The translations under genes were made by a program, and so were the position numbers. The notes below the pieces were generated by a model, which searched no databases, was not told the DNA's origin, and saw only the letters and a list, made by a program, of their open reading frames with translations. From positions 248,001 to 312,000 of the forward strand of contig NZ_MTSB01000004.1 of the NCBI RefSeq assembly GCF_002093745.1: a stretch of DNA of 64,000 bases, written 5' to 3'. This stretch comes from Pseudomonas graminis. GTDB taxonomy: Bacteria; Pseudomonadota; Gammaproteobacteria; Pseudomonadales; Pseudomonadaceae. Shown one piece after another: positions 9,600 to 18,867 of this stretch; within the stretch, counting starts at the first letter, position 1; each line of letters opens with the position of its first letter.

Positions 9600-9808
9600 A
9601 ACGGGAAGCAGACCCGTCGGATGTCGAGATTCGCCTTGGATGTACGCGATAAGAAATGCCCTGCATCGTTCGACGCGAGGGCATTGCCGGCGCGCAAGCA
9701 CTTTACGAGCGCATGGGGTTTGTCGCGTTTGGTGTCGAGCCGTTTGCAGTGGCCGTGGATACCGGGTTTGTGTCCAAGGTCCATATGTGGAAAGCGCTGC
9801 GGGAGTGA
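9600..9808 (+). pseudogene. Remnant of a GNAT N-acetyltransferase (C-terminal end)
   Basis: In the frame ending at TGA 9806-9808, the segment AQALYERMGFVAFGVEP followed by AVAVDTGFVSKVHMW matches the last third of GNAT acetyltransferases (motif B: A-LYE-GF, then the closing strand). Upstream, a FALDVRDK segment like the preceding GNAT strand lies in another frame (about 9621-9660), and a stop precedes ATG 9656. The rest of the domain, including the acetyl-CoA P-loop, is missing. This looks like a frameshifted and truncated gene. Confidence 0.6.
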
Positions 9809-9850
9809 CCTTCCAGGCGGGCTGATGTTTGCGGCTCTTTCGTGATGTCA

Positions 9851-10573
9851 TCAGCAGCCGAGCGCATCGGCGACGTCGGTCAGCGAATCGGCGATCAGGT
9901 CCCAGTCCTGTTCGGCGGTCAGATCGGAAGTCTGGTCCGCACCATGCTCGAATGGGCGTCTGACGAAAATCGACTTGAAGCCATTTGCACGGGCCGCCGC
10001 CAGGTCGGCATTGTGCGCAGCAACCATGGCCACCGCTTCAGGCGCCAGACCTGCCGCTTTGGCAGACTTCAGGTACGTCTGCGGCTGCGGTTTGTAGGTG
10101 CCCGCGATTTCCGCGCCAAGGATGACGTCCCAAGGCAAACCGCCAAACTTCGCCAGATTCAGCATGCCCGCAATGTGCCCGTTTGAAATCGTACCTATCG
10201 AGAACCTGCGCTTTAACCGTGTGAGACCGGCGACGGAATCAGGCCAGGGGTCCAGTTTTTCCCAGGCCTTGTTCAGCTCGGCCAGCTCAGCGTCATGGAT
10301 GCGGCTGAAATCCACATGATGACGGGAAAGAACCGTTTCAAGGTTTTCCCGGTTCAGAACATCGAGGGTCACGAATGGACGCTCGCCAGAACGCACGCGC
10401 TGCATGGACGGCTGATACAGCCCGCGCCATTGGTCAGCAAAGTCGAGGGGATCGATTTTTATGCCGTGGTGTTCCAGAAAAGGCGCGGCGGCTCGTGCGA
10501 CACCGTTTCGCCAATCCACGACTGTGCCGAAGACGTCAAAACCCAGAAAACCCGTCTGTTCCAGTGCGGCCAT
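9851..10573 (-). CDS. Haloacid dehalogenase type II (HAD superfamily)
   Basis: A 240-residue HAD hydrolase. Start at ATG 10573, chosen for GGAG 8 bases upstream and family alignment, rather than the upstream in-frame ATGs. Motifs in order: Asp13 nucleophile in FDVFGTVVD, Ser130-Asn131 (motif II), Lys161 in YKPQP (motif III), Asn188 and Asp190 (motif IV). This set and the length fit L-2-haloacid dehalogenase type proteins, which hydrolyse C-halogen bonds; related members act on other substrates, so the reaction is not certain. Single gene, transcribed away from the aldo/keto reductase at 10741. Confidence 0.85.
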   Translation of the reverse strand: MAALEQTGFLGFDVFGTVVDWRNGVARAAAPFLEHHGIKIDPLDFADQWRGLYQPSMQRVRSGERPFVTLDVLNRENLETVLSRHHVDFSRIHDAELAELNKAWEKLDPWPDSVAGLTRLKRRFSIGTISNGHIAGMLNLAKFGGLPWDVILGAEIAGTYKPQPQTYLKSAKAAGLAPEAVAMVAAHNADLAAARANGFKSIFVRRPFEHGADQTSDLTAEQDWDLIADSLTDVADALGC

Positions 10574-10740
10574 AATGTTTGCTCCAAGAATAGGCATGAT
10601 CACTTATAGCCGATCAGAAAACACATTTCCCCCAACTGAAGAGGTTATGAGCGGTCAGAACCGGCAAGACCCGCTTGATACCCCGCTGAGTGCTCGAACT
10701 CGACAGGTAACGGGCCCATTGATGATTGACGGAGAACGCC

Positions 10741-11736
10741 ATGAAATACGTGAAGCTTGGTCATACAGGACTGGACATTTCCAGACTGTGCCTCGGGTGC
10801 ATGACCTTTGGTGAGCCTGATGCTGGCACACACCCCTGGACACTGGACGAAGAGGCCAGCCGGCCCATCATCAAACGCGCAGTGGAGCATGGCATCAACT
10901 TTTTCGACACCGCCAACAGCTATTCGGCAGGCACGTCTGAAATCATCGTTGGAAAGCTGCTGAAGGAATTCACGCGCCGTGAGGAAACCGTCATTGCGAC
11001 GAAGGTATTTTTTCCGGCAAACATGTGGGAAGGCTCGACAAGGCCCAACGACAAGGGGCTGTCTCGCAAAGCGATCATGACCAACATCGATGCCAGTCTG
11101 CAGCGGCTCGGCACCGACTACATCGATTTGTACCAGATTCACCGCTGGGACTACGAAACGCCGATTGAAGAAACCATGGAAGCGTTGCATGACGTCGTGA
11201 AGGCAGGCAAAGCCAGGTACATCGGCGCTTCATCCATGTATGCCTGGCAGTTCGCCAAGGCTCAGCAAGTGGCTGTGGCAAACGGGTGGAGCACGTTCGT
11301 TTCCATGCAGAACTACCTGAACCTGGTGTATCGGGAAGAGGAGCGAGAGATGATCCCGCTGTGCCTTGATCAAGGCGTCGGGCTCATGCCCTGGAGCCCT
11401 ATGGCACGTGGCAGGCTGACGCGGCCGCAGGGTCAGCAGACCGAACGCACCAGGACTGATATCTCCGGGCAGTCGTTCTACGAGGCGACGGAACAGGAAG
11501 ACGGCCGGGTCATTGATGTTGTGGAGCAGATTGCCGGAGAGCGAGGCGTGCCGATGGCGCAAATCGCGTTGGCCTGGGTGCTGGCCAAACGCGGTGTATC
11601 AGCCCCTATTGTGGGTGCCTCCAAGGCCACTCAGCTGGATGATGCTATAGCAGCGCTTGAGCTGGAGCTCAGCAACGATGACATCAATCGCCTCGAGGCC
11701 CCTTACGTACCTCACGCGGTGACCGGGTTTTCCTGA
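10741..11736 (+). CDS. Aldo/keto reductase
   Basis: A 331-residue NADP-dependent reductase with a TIM-barrel fold. The catalytic tetrad is visible: Asp and Tyr in FDTANSY (about residues 60-66), Lys in ATKVFF (near 91) and His in QIHRWD (near 134). The C-terminal APIVGASKATQLDDAI segment is the NADP-binding loop. GGAG lies 8 bases before ATG 10741. It resembles the YajO/1-deoxyxylulose-reductase-like group by length and the CLGCMTFGEP opening. It lies alone, divergent from the dehalogenase; the substrate is unknown. Confidence 0.88.
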   Translation: MKYVKLGHTGLDISRLCLGCMTFGEPDAGTHPWTLDEEASRPIIKRAVEHGINFFDTANSYSAGTSEIIVGKLLKEFTRREETVIATKVFFPANMWEGSTRPNDKGLSRKAIMTNIDASLQRLGTDYIDLYQIHRWDYETPIEETMEALHDVVKAGKARYIGASSMYAWQFAKAQQVAVANGWSTFVSMQNYLNLVYREEEREMIPLCLDQGVGLMPWSPMARGRLTRPQGQQTERTRTDISGQSFYEATEQEDGRVIDVVEQIAGERGVPMAQIALAWVLAKRGVSAPIVGASKATQLDDAIAALELELSNDDINRLEAPYVPHAVTGFS

Positions 11737-11756
11737 ACCCGGCCTGGCGCCCGACC

Positions 11757-11776
11757 GGCAGCGTCATGGCGCTGCC
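11757..11776 (+). terminator. Possible terminator hairpin after the aldo/keto reductase
   Basis: GGCAGCG, 6-base loop, CGCTGCC: a perfect 7-bp stem 20 bases after the stop codon. No T-run follows, so it may be only an RNA 3' stabiliser. Confidence 0.35.
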
Positions 11777-11983
11777 GACTGGCGAGGCCGTCTGCACTGT
11801 GGCGCGCGCAGAAACCCTTATTTGTTGATCGTGATCACAGCGGCGTTCTGCAATGACCGATGTTTATCCACTCGCTCGTAAATATCTATTGGCCACCTTG
11901 GCAACTCAAGCATACTGTCCGGCTATTCGCTTGACGCCAAGGATCCCGGCAATGCTCTGAACCTTCCCTTACGAGTTTCTCTC

Positions 11984-13624
11984 ATGAAAAAACCGGTTTC
12001 TCTGGCAACGCGTATCGGCCTCGGGTTTGCCGCCGTCGTGTCGCTGCTCATTTTGATCACGGCTGTCGGCATCCAGCGGGTAGGGTTTATCGACGCCACG
12101 CTGGAGGACGTCGGGGAGAATGCTGCAAAGGTTCAGCGTTACGCGATCAACTTCCGAGGCAGCGTACACAACCGGGCGATTGCCCTGCGCGATGCGGTGC
12201 TGGTCAACAACGATCAGGACCTCGCATTACACCTGGCAGAAATGACCCGGCTCGAAAAAGACTATGTCGACTCGGCAGTGCCGATGGACCAGCTGTTTTC
12301 CAGGCCCACCGTAAGTGGCGAAGAGCACCAGTTGCTGCGCAGCATCAAGGACATCGAACAGAAAACCCTGGCGTCCACGCGAGACGTGATCGCCTTGCGT
12401 CGTGCGGGTGACATTGCCGGCGCTCAGGCGCTGCTGCTGCGTCAGGCGTCCGGTGATTACAGCGAATGGCTGAAACGGGTCAACGCGCTGATAGACCACG
12501 AAGAAGCCGCGATCAGGTCGCAACTGGACGAGGTGCAGGCAACGGCCAGCCAGTTTCGTGGCTTGATGCTCCTGGCCACGGCTTTCGCCGCTCTGCTGAG
12601 CATTATGCTGTCGGTGTTCATCATCCGCTTTGTCAAAAGAACCCTTGGCGCGGAGCCGACCGACGTTGCCCAGGCCATTCAGCGCCTGGCAGCGGGCGAT
12701 CTGCAGCAACGCATTTCGACCGAACACCCTGACAGCGTGATGGGCGTGCTTAAAACGGCACTGGCTCGCCTCTCCGAGACCATCACGCAAGTGCGCATGG
12801 CGGCTCAGGAAGTCAGCCAGTCATCCACGGTGCTGTCAGCGGCATCCTCCACCAATAACACGCAAATCATGGTGCAGACCCGTGAAGCCGAGCAGGTGGC
12901 GACGGCGATCAGCCAGATGGCGGCCACAGTCAATGAAGTGTCCGGCTACGCGGCACAGGCAGCAGACGCGGCACGCCTGGCAGACACTGAAGTGGAAACC
13001 GGCAATCGACTGGTCGAAGGCACCACCGCCGCCATCGAACATCTGGCGACAACCCTGGTCGGAACGACGAATACCGTGGAGCAGGTTTCCCGGCATGGCG
13101 AGCAGATTGAAACCGTCATCGAAGTGATCAACTCGATTGCTTCGCAGACCAACCTCCTGGCCCTAAACGCCGCCATCGAAGCCGCGCGGGCGGGCGAACA
13201 CGGTCGAGGCTTTGCGGTCGTCGCCGATGAAGTGCGTTCTCTGGCGATTCGCACCCAGCAGTCGACCCAGGAAATTCAGGCGATGATCAGCACGCTGCAA
13301 GGCGGCACCGAAACAGCCGCGCAAAACATGCGCGACAGTTGCGAGCTGGTCAACAAGGCCGTGGCCCAGACACGTGAGGCGCAGACCGCCCTGTCCAGAA
13401 TCAGTCAGGAAGTCGGCGCGATCAATCACATGAACGCGCAAATCGCCAGCGCTTCAGTTCAGCAAAGTGCTGTTGCCGAAGAGGTCGCCATGAACATCAA
13501 CAGTATCCATGACTCGACGCTCAAGTCAGCCAGCGGCTCTCAGCAAGTTGCAGCGGCCAGCGAAGACCTGGCGCTGCTCGCGGATCGCCTGACCCAAAAG
13601 GTGGCGTTTTTCAAGGCTGGCTGA
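11984..13624 (+). CDS. Methyl-accepting chemotaxis protein, four-helix-bundle type
   Basis: A 546-residue chemoreceptor: first membrane helix at about residues 11-30, a periplasmic region of about 160 residues predicted all-helical (4HB_MCP class), second membrane helix at 191-214, HAMP domain, then the signalling coiled coil with the tip [19 protein letters not shown]. The ligand is unknown; 4HB domains bind amino acids or small organic molecules. The start ATG 11984 has no strong Shine-Dalgarno sequence. No FliA-type promoter was found in the 247-base spacer upstream, unlike the HBM receptor gene. Confidence 0.9.
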   Translation: MKKPVSLATRIGLGFAAVVSLLILITAVGIQRVGFIDATLEDVGENAAKVQRYAINFRGSVHNRAIALRDAVLVNNDQDLALHLAEMTRLEKDYVDSAVPMDQLFSRPTVSGEEHQLLRSIKDIEQKTLASTRDVIALRRAGDIAGAQALLLRQASGDYSEWLKRVNALIDHEEAAIRSQLDEVQATASQFRGLMLLATAFAALLSIMLSVFIIRFVKRTLGAEPTDVAQAIQRLAAGDLQQRISTEHPDSVMGVLKTALARLSETITQVRMAAQEVSQSSTVLSAASSTNNTQIMVQTREAEQVATAISQMAATVNEVSGYAAQAADAARLADTEVETGNRLVEGTTAAIEHLATTLVGTTNTVEQVSRHGEQIETVIEVINSIASQTNLLALNAAIEAARAGEHGRGFAVVADEVRSLAIRTQQSTQEIQAMISTLQGGTETAAQNMRDSCELVNKAVAQTREAQTALSRISQEVGAINHMNAQIASASVQQSAVAEEVAMNINSIHDSTLKSASGSQQVAAASEDLALLADRLTQKVAFFKAG

Positions 13625-13635
13625 ACGTTAACCGC

Positions 13636-14898
13636 TCAACCTGCGCAGGTGACGCGCTTCGACCTGCGCAGCGACAACGCCACCGTGACCATCGACAGCG
13701 CGGCACAGGCCGCGCCGGTCACGATGGCAGCGGTAAAGCCCGCGCCACCGGACACCAGCCCACCGATAAACGCCCCGCCGCCAATCGACAGGTTCACCAC
13801 ACAGACCAACAGTGCCTGAACGCCTTCGACACGTCCGTTCGAGGCGTCGAAACACCATATCTGCGTGGTGATCGGGATCATGCCGAACGCAAATCCCCAG
13901 ACCAGAATGACCGGCCACAATAGCCACGGATTGCCGACAAACAACAGCAATGCTGTCAGCGATCCCAGCATCAGCAGGGTCATGATCAGCACCGAAGTCG
14001 GTGCATTTCTGGCTGCCAGCGCCCCACCGGCCAGGTTGCCCGCCACGGCAGCGAGCCCGAAGGCGAACAGCAATACGCCCAGGGCCTGGCCTTCGATGCC
14101 CGCCGATGCCTGGACGAAAGGCGCGAGGTAGGTGTAGGCCGCGAAATGCCCGACATAAATCAGCAGCGCGGCGGCAAACATGCGGCGAATCGTGCGCTCG
14201 CCGGCCAGCGAAAGCATCTGGCTGATACCGGCGGAGCGCTCGCCCGGCAACGCCGGAAGCAATACCGCGATCAACAGGGCCACGGCGACAGTCACCGCCG
14301 CCGCTGTTTCGAATGCGGCTCGCCAACCGAAAGCTTCGCCGATCACCGTGCCCGCCGGGATGCCGGCGACCGTGCCAATCGAGACACCGGCAAGGATATA
14401 CGCCGTCGCTTTCACGCCTTCCTTGCCGGGCCTTAACCGAGGCCCGAGCGATCCGGCGATGGTCCAGAACCCTCCCAGTGCGAAACCAAGCAACACCCTG
14501 CCCGCGAGTGTCAGCCAGAAATGACCCGACAAGGCCACGATCAGGTTGGACGCCAGCAATATCGACAACAGCACGAGCAATAGTCGCTTGCGGTCGACAT
14601 GGCTGAACAGGGCAATACAGGAGGGTGCAGAAATCGCCGCAAGGACGCCGGGAACGGCCATCATCAGACCGGCCTGACTGACGCTGGTGCCCAGGTCATG
14701 AGCGATGTCGGGCAATAGCCCTACAGGAAGAAATTCGGTGGTGACCGTGGCGAATGAGCCAAGGGCCACACTGCCGACAGCCCACCATGAAGCGGGGGGT
14801 GTTTTGATGTTTTCAGCGGTTTCGAAGCGACTCACAACATTTCCAGAATTCAGGTGTTCGATCACTGGTCTGTCTGACCAGCGCGTGGATACCGACAA
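13636..14898 (-). CDS. MFS efflux transporter, AraJ/NepI-like DHA1 subfamily
   Basis: A 420-residue membrane protein with twelve predicted helices and the DHA1 motif C region; the segments TEFLPVGLLPDIAHDLG and GFALGGFWTIAGSLGPRL closely resemble NepI/YdhP-type proton antiporters that export purine ribonucleosides or drugs. The start is unclear: TTG 14898, or GTG 14835, which has GGA 7 bases upstream and gives a 399-residue protein beginning closer to the first helix. It is convergent with the chemoreceptor gene and separate from the lipoprotein gene downstream of it. Confidence 0.85.
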   Translation of the reverse strand: MSVSTRWSDRPVIEHLNSGNVVSRFETAENIKTPPASWWAVGSVALGSFATVTTEFLPVGLLPDIAHDLGTSVSQAGLMMAVPGVLAAISAPSCIALFSHVDRKRLLLVLLSILLASNLIVALSGHFWLTLAGRVLLGFALGGFWTIAGSLGPRLRPGKEGVKATAYILAGVSIGTVAGIPAGTVIGEAFGWRAAFETAAAVTVAVALLIAVLLPALPGERSAGISQMLSLAGERTIRRMFAAALLIYVGHFAAYTYLAPFVQASAGIEGQALGVLLFAFGLAAVAGNLAGGALAARNAPTSVLIMTLLMLGSLTALLLFVGNPWLLWPVILVWGFAFGMIPITTQIWCFDASNGRVEGVQALLVCVVNLSIGGGAFIGGLVSGGAGFTAAIVTGAACAALSMVTVALSLRRSKRVTCAG

Positions 14899-15010
14899 CC
14901 CTAACGTGTAAGCCGGTGTTGAATCTACCTTGAAGGCATGTCACGACACGCTGCGTCGCAACAAGTGCGCGGGCATGCCCACGCGACATTGACACGAGCG
15001 TCAATGACTA

Positions 15011-15038
15011 AAAGAACGGGGCGAAAAATTCGCCCCGT
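15011..15038 (-). terminator. Rho-independent terminator of the sugar-dehydrogenase gene
   Basis: Read on the minus strand, ACGGGGCGAA and TTCGCCCCGT pair perfectly over 10 bp with a 3-base loop, followed by TCTTTT. It starts 20 bases after the stop codon of the gene at 15058-16350. Confidence 0.85.
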
Positions 15039-15057
15039 GGTCGTCAGCTTACTTGTC

Positions 15058-16350
15058 TTATTTGTTGCGGGTCACTCTCCAGACCGTGTTGGCCAGGTCA
15101 TCGGCGATGATCAGCGCACCGCGCGGATCGACCGTTACGCCCACTGGCCGACCGCGGGTCTTGCCATCATCACCGCGAAAACCCGTCGCGAAATCCACTG
15201 GCTCACCCGCAGGGCGGCCATTGGCAAATGGCACGAAGATGACTTTATAGCCGACCGGATTATCCCGGTTCCAGCTACCGTGCTCACCGACGAATACGCC
15301 GTCTGCAAACTTGTCACCCATCGCCGGAATGGAGAAGGACACGCCCAGTGCGGCAACGTGAGAACCCAGGCTGTAATCAGGCTTGATCGCTGCGGCGACC
15401 TTGGCCGGATTCTGTGGCTGGGCACGCGTGTCCACGTTCTGGCCCCAATAGCTATAAGGCCAGCCGTAGAAGGCGCCCTCCTTCACCGATGTCAGGTAGT
15501 CCGGCACCAGATCAGGTCCCAGCTCGTCACGCTCGTTGACCACCGTCCACAACTGCCCGGTGCCCGGCTGAATCGCCAGTGCTGTCGGGTTTCGCAGGCC
15601 GGTCGCATAAGGCTTGTGAGCGCCCGTTGCAGCATCGATCTGCCAGACCATCGCGCGGTCGATCTCGACCTCCATTCCGCGCTCGGTCACGTTGCTGTTC
15701 GAGCCGATACCCACGTACAGGAATCGGCCATCAGGGCTGACCGTCAGCGCTTTGGTCCAGTGATGGTTAATCGCTGACGGCAAGTCCGTCACCTTGGCCG
15801 GCTCGCCGCTGGCCTTGGTCTGACCGTCCTGATAATCGAAGCTGACCAGCGCATCCTGATTGGCGACATAGAGTTTGCCATTCGCAAAAGCCAGGCCGTA
15901 AGGCGCATTGAGGTTCTCGGCAAACACGGTTTTCAGTTCGTACTGGCCGTCACCGTCCGCATCGCGCAGCAGTGTCAGACGATTACCGCCTTTGACCTTG
16001 GTGTTGCCCTGGGCCTTGATGACGCTGGCGATGACATCCTTGGGCTTGAGCTTGGCCGCGCTGCCGCCCCGCCCTTCAGCGATGATGATGTCGCCATTGG
16101 GCAGCACGACGGACTGCCGCGGAATACTCAGATCGGTAGCAATCGCGGTGATGCTGAACCCCTCGGGAACGGCCGGCTTCTGATCACCCCAGGCGACAGG
16201 CTCGGCAATTTTCATGCTCGGCAACAGGCCACGTTGCGGCTCTGGCAGTTTCGGGTCCGGCCCACGTGCCTGGGTGCTGTCCGCTTCGCCACCGCAGGCG
16301 CTCAGCAGCAGTGCCATGCTCAATGCAGTCAATGCATGGATATTTCTCAT
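15058..16350 (-). CDS. PQQ-dependent sugar dehydrogenase-like lipoprotein (sorbosone/glucose dehydrogenase family)
   Basis: A 430-residue exported protein. Start at ATG 16350: it overlaps the upstream gene's stop (ATGA) and directly gives a lipoprotein signal, with lipobox LLSAC near residues 16-20. The rest is a six-bladed beta-propeller of the soluble glucose/L-sorbosone dehydrogenase family, with NAPYGLAF, TGLRNPTALA and GSHVAALGVSF blades; such enzymes oxidise sugars in the periplasm with PQQ. The true substrate is unknown. It is translationally coupled to the DUF2231-like membrane gene and ends in a strong terminator. Confidence 0.85.
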   Translation of the reverse strand: MRNIHALTALSMALLLSACGGEADSTQARGPDPKLPEPQRGLLPSMKIAEPVAWGDQKPAVPEGFSITAIATDLSIPRQSVVLPNGDIIIAEGRGGSAAKLKPKDVIASVIKAQGNTKVKGGNRLTLLRDADGDGQYELKTVFAENLNAPYGLAFANGKLYVANQDALVSFDYQDGQTKASGEPAKVTDLPSAINHHWTKALTVSPDGRFLYVGIGSNSNVTERGMEVEIDRAMVWQIDAATGAHKPYATGLRNPTALAIQPGTGQLWTVVNERDELGPDLVPDYLTSVKEGAFYGWPYSYWGQNVDTRAQPQNPAKVAAAIKPDYSLGSHVAALGVSFSIPAMGDKFADGVFVGEHGSWNRDNPVGYKVIFVPFANGRPAGEPVDFATGFRGDDGKTRGRPVGVTVDPRGALIIADDLANTVWRVTRNK

Positions 16351-16775
16351 TCTGCACCTCCGGAACGCAGGCTGGTCAGCCCTATCCACGTCGCAACGCA
16401 GGCCAGAAAGGTGACAATGACCGACAGGATCAGGCCGGACGGCATGACCGCCCAGGCGTCTTTTGCGTGTTCGAACGCGTTGACCAGCCCCAACACCCAC
16501 GTCACCAGCAACAGCAGGAAGTACATCACAGGACGCCCGGCCTTGTGATCGGCACGAATCAGATTGGCCAACGCAAACAGCAGCGCCAGCCCGCAGAACA
16601 GCAAGCCTCCGGCGATCAGCCAAGCGGCGAAGTTGCTCCATTGAATCTGAAAGGTCTGGTAATACGCGATATCACTGAACAGTCCGCCGAGAAACAGAGG
16701 AACGGTGCCGGCCAGCAAGGTCGCGTGTAGCGGGCCTGGCGTGCAGCGATGGACGGTATGGGTGGTAACGGTCAT
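16347..16775 (-). CDS. DUF2231-like four-helix membrane protein
   Basis: A 142-residue protein with four predicted membrane helices (about residues 18-38, 48-70, 80-100 and 108-132) and conserved histidines (GPLHATLLAG near residue 15; EHAKDAW near 102), as in DUF2231 proteins that may bind haem. AAGGAG sits 5 bases before ATG 16775. Its stop codon overlaps the start of the PQQ-dehydrogenase-like lipoprotein by 4 bases, suggesting a membrane electron-transfer partner for that periplasmic enzyme (inference). Family assignment is moderate. Confidence 0.7.
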   Translation of the reverse strand: MTVTTHTVHRCTPGPLHATLLAGTVPLFLGGLFSDIAYYQTFQIQWSNFAAWLIAGGLLFCGLALLFALANLIRADHKAGRPVMYFLLLLVTWVLGLVNAFEHAKDAWAVMPSGLILSVIVTFLACVATWIGLTSLRSGGAE

Positions 16776-16921
16776 GACGGCTCCTTATCGTTCGGCGACC
16801 CTGGATCAATGCTCAGTGCGAATGCGCTGGCCTGTCGGGGTCGCGCTGACTGCGCATAGAGAGGGATCATCTTGTCCAAGTGATAGTTCAGCGCTATTCA
16901 TTTCGAAATATTTTGAAAGCG

Positions 16922-17065
16922 TTACAGGCCGGCTGCTGGCTTGTTCCGACGACAGCGCTCCGAGCAATAGCGCACCTCGTCCCAGCAACGCGCCCACTTC
17001 TTGCGCCAGGTGAACGGCAGCCCGCAGACCACGCAGGTTTTGACCGGCAGTTCACTCTTTTTCAA
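16922..17065 (-). CDS. DUF2256 small zinc-finger protein
   Basis: A 47-residue protein. TTG 17065 is chosen as start: GGAG lies 7 bases upstream, the product then opens [10 protein letters not shown] as in the family, and the TTG overlaps the TGA of the photolyase gene (TTGA), giving translational coupling. Two CxxC/CxxxC pairs (CVVC and CSERC) and the [15 protein letters not shown] core are the DUF2256 signature, a probable zinc ribbon. The family is often found next to photolyase/cryptochrome genes; its role is unknown. Confidence 0.82.
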   Translation of the reverse strand: MKKSELPVKTCVVCGLPFTWRKKWARCWDEVRYCSERCRRNKPAAGL

Positions 17066-18600
17066 AGTGCTTCTCCGGCATCCAGCCTGGCCAGAATGTG
17101 TTCGCCCCGCTCCCACAGCGCCCGCTGTTTGGGCTCAGCCATGCGATCCAGGTTTTTATAGATGATCCCCATGCGCTGGTTACGGCGCAAAAGGTCGCCG
17201 TGACGCATCAGAAAATGCCAGTAGAGCGCGTTGAACGGACAAGCGTCGTCCGTGGTGCTTTCAGTCACTTTATAGGCGCAACCCCGGCAGTAATCGGACA
17301 TGCGCTTGATGTATTGACCGCTTGCGCAATAAGGCTTGGAACCCAGGTAACCACCGTCGGCGTGCATCACCATGCCCAGCGTATTGGGCAGCTCGACCCA
17401 ATCAAACGCGTCCATGTAGATTGCCAGATACCACTCGCAGATCTGCTCCGGCACGATACCGGCGAGCAACGCGAAATTACCGGTCACCATCAGGCGCTGA
17501 ATATGGTGGGCATAGGCATGTTTCAGGCTCTGGCCAATCGCCTGACTCATGCAGTTCATCTTTGTTTCGCCGGTCCAGTAAAACGCCGGGAGCGGCCTGG
17601 TGTTGCCGAACAGGTTACCGCTGGCGTAGTCAGGCATTTTCAGCCAATAGACGCCGCGCACATATTCCCGCCAGCCGATCAACTGACGGATAAAGCCCTC
17701 CGCCGCATTCAATGCCACCCTGCCCGACCAATACGCAGATTCCACATCGCTGCAAAGCTGCCGCAGGTCCAGCAGACCGATATTCAATGCCGCGCTGATT
17801 CGCGCATGAAACAAAAACGGTTCATCAGTGGCCATGGCGTCCTGATAGTCGCCAAAGCCTGCCAGCCCGAAATCCAGAAAATAGTCCCACAGCGCTTGAG
17901 CATCGGCATGCGTGACGGGGTAGTCGAACGCGTCCAGCGAGCCGTAATGACTGGCGAAGCGCTCAGCCACCAGCGCCAGCACGTCGCGGGTGATGGCGTC
18001 TGCCGAAAATCGCATCGGATACGGCGCCGACACCCCTTTGGGCAGCGCCTTGCGGTTTTCAGCATCGAAGTTCCAGGCACCGCCAACCGGCGTGCCGTCG
18101 CCATTCAATAGCAGCCTGCTCTTGCGCCGCATCTCCCGGTAAAAAAACTCCATGCGCAGTTGCTTCTTGCCCTGCGCCCACGATGAGAACTCTTCACGGG
18201 AACAGAGAAAACGCGTGTCGGAATACCAATGAATCGGCAATCCGCAATCCCTGATCGATTGCTCCAGACGCCAGTCGCCGCATTCGGTGACATGCAGCTC
18301 CTGCGCGCCTAGCAGGGCCTGCCAGCGCAGCAACTCGCCCGGCACCGAACCCGAGTTCTGCGGATCATCCAGTGTGACGTACTGCACCCGAACCCCACGC
18401 CCCCGCAGCGCCTCTGCAAAATGGCGCATGGCGCTGAAGATCAGGGCGATTTTCTGCGGGTGATGCGGCACATGACTCGCCTCCTCCATCACCTCGACCA
18501 GCAGGACCGTGTCGCGCTCGGGGTTCAGGTTTTGCAGGGAGGCCAGGTCGAAAGAGAGTTGGTCGCCGAGGACGAGGTGAAGTGCGTGGGCTTGGGTCAT
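17062..18600 (-). CDS. phrB: Bacterial Fe-S (6-4) photolyase/cryptochrome (PhrB family)
   Basis: A 512-residue flavoprotein of the FeS-BCP class, which repairs (6-4) photoproducts in UV-damaged DNA using light. Start at ATG 18600, which gives the family's N-terminus ([12 protein letters not shown], the antenna alpha/beta domain); FAD-binding helical domain follows from about residue 200. The four cysteines that bind the [4Fe-4S] cluster fall at 350, 438, 441 and 454, the same numbers I recall for Agrobacterium PhrB (507 residues). It overlaps the DUF2256 gene and has a LitR-type operator just upstream, consistent with light-induced expression. Confidence 0.9.
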   Translation of the reverse strand: MTQAHALHLVLGDQLSFDLASLQNLNPERDTVLLVEVMEEASHVPHHPQKIALIFSAMRHFAEALRGRGVRVQYVTLDDPQNSGSVPGELLRWQALLGAQELHVTECGDWRLEQSIRDCGLPIHWYSDTRFLCSREEFSSWAQGKKQLRMEFFYREMRRKSRLLLNGDGTPVGGAWNFDAENRKALPKGVSAPYPMRFSADAITRDVLALVAERFASHYGSLDAFDYPVTHADAQALWDYFLDFGLAGFGDYQDAMATDEPFLFHARISAALNIGLLDLRQLCSDVESAYWSGRVALNAAEGFIRQLIGWREYVRGVYWLKMPDYASGNLFGNTRPLPAFYWTGETKMNCMSQAIGQSLKHAYAHHIQRLMVTGNFALLAGIVPEQICEWYLAIYMDAFDWVELPNTLGMVMHADGGYLGSKPYCASGQYIKRMSDYCRGCAYKVTESTTDDACPFNALYWHFLMRHGDLLRRNQRMGIIYKNLDRMAEPKQRALWERGEHILARLDAGEAL

Positions 18601-18623
18601 GGTGGCGTCCGCGCCAATAAAGT

Positions 18624-18647
18624 TGTACCAATGTAAATTCTTGTACA
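18624..18647 (-). promoter_or_regulatory. LitR/CarH-type operator upstream of the photolyase
   Basis: On the minus strand TGTACA, 12 bases, GGTACA, ending 24 bases before the photolyase start. From memory, the P. putida LitR (B12-dependent light-sensing MerR protein) site is T(G/A)TACA-N12-TGTA(C/T)A; spacing is exact and 11 of 12 defined bases match. Rest of the spacer 18601-18867: AT-rich, no gene supported. Confidence 0.65.
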
Positions 18648-18867
18648 AGTTTTTCCTAGCGATTTTTCACAGCCACCCTTTCCGAATCGGAAACCGTTGC
18701 CGGTTTACGCTCAGGAGTTTGACAAAAAAGGTGGGCGAGAGAGGGTCAGGCAAGGCAAAACAGGCGAATCCATCAACTGCCCTCTGAACGATCGGCAACT
18801 GGACATGTTTGAAAGCCTGAGCAAGCACAGAATCCCTGAGACATCCGGGCCAGACGAAGCCTGCAGG

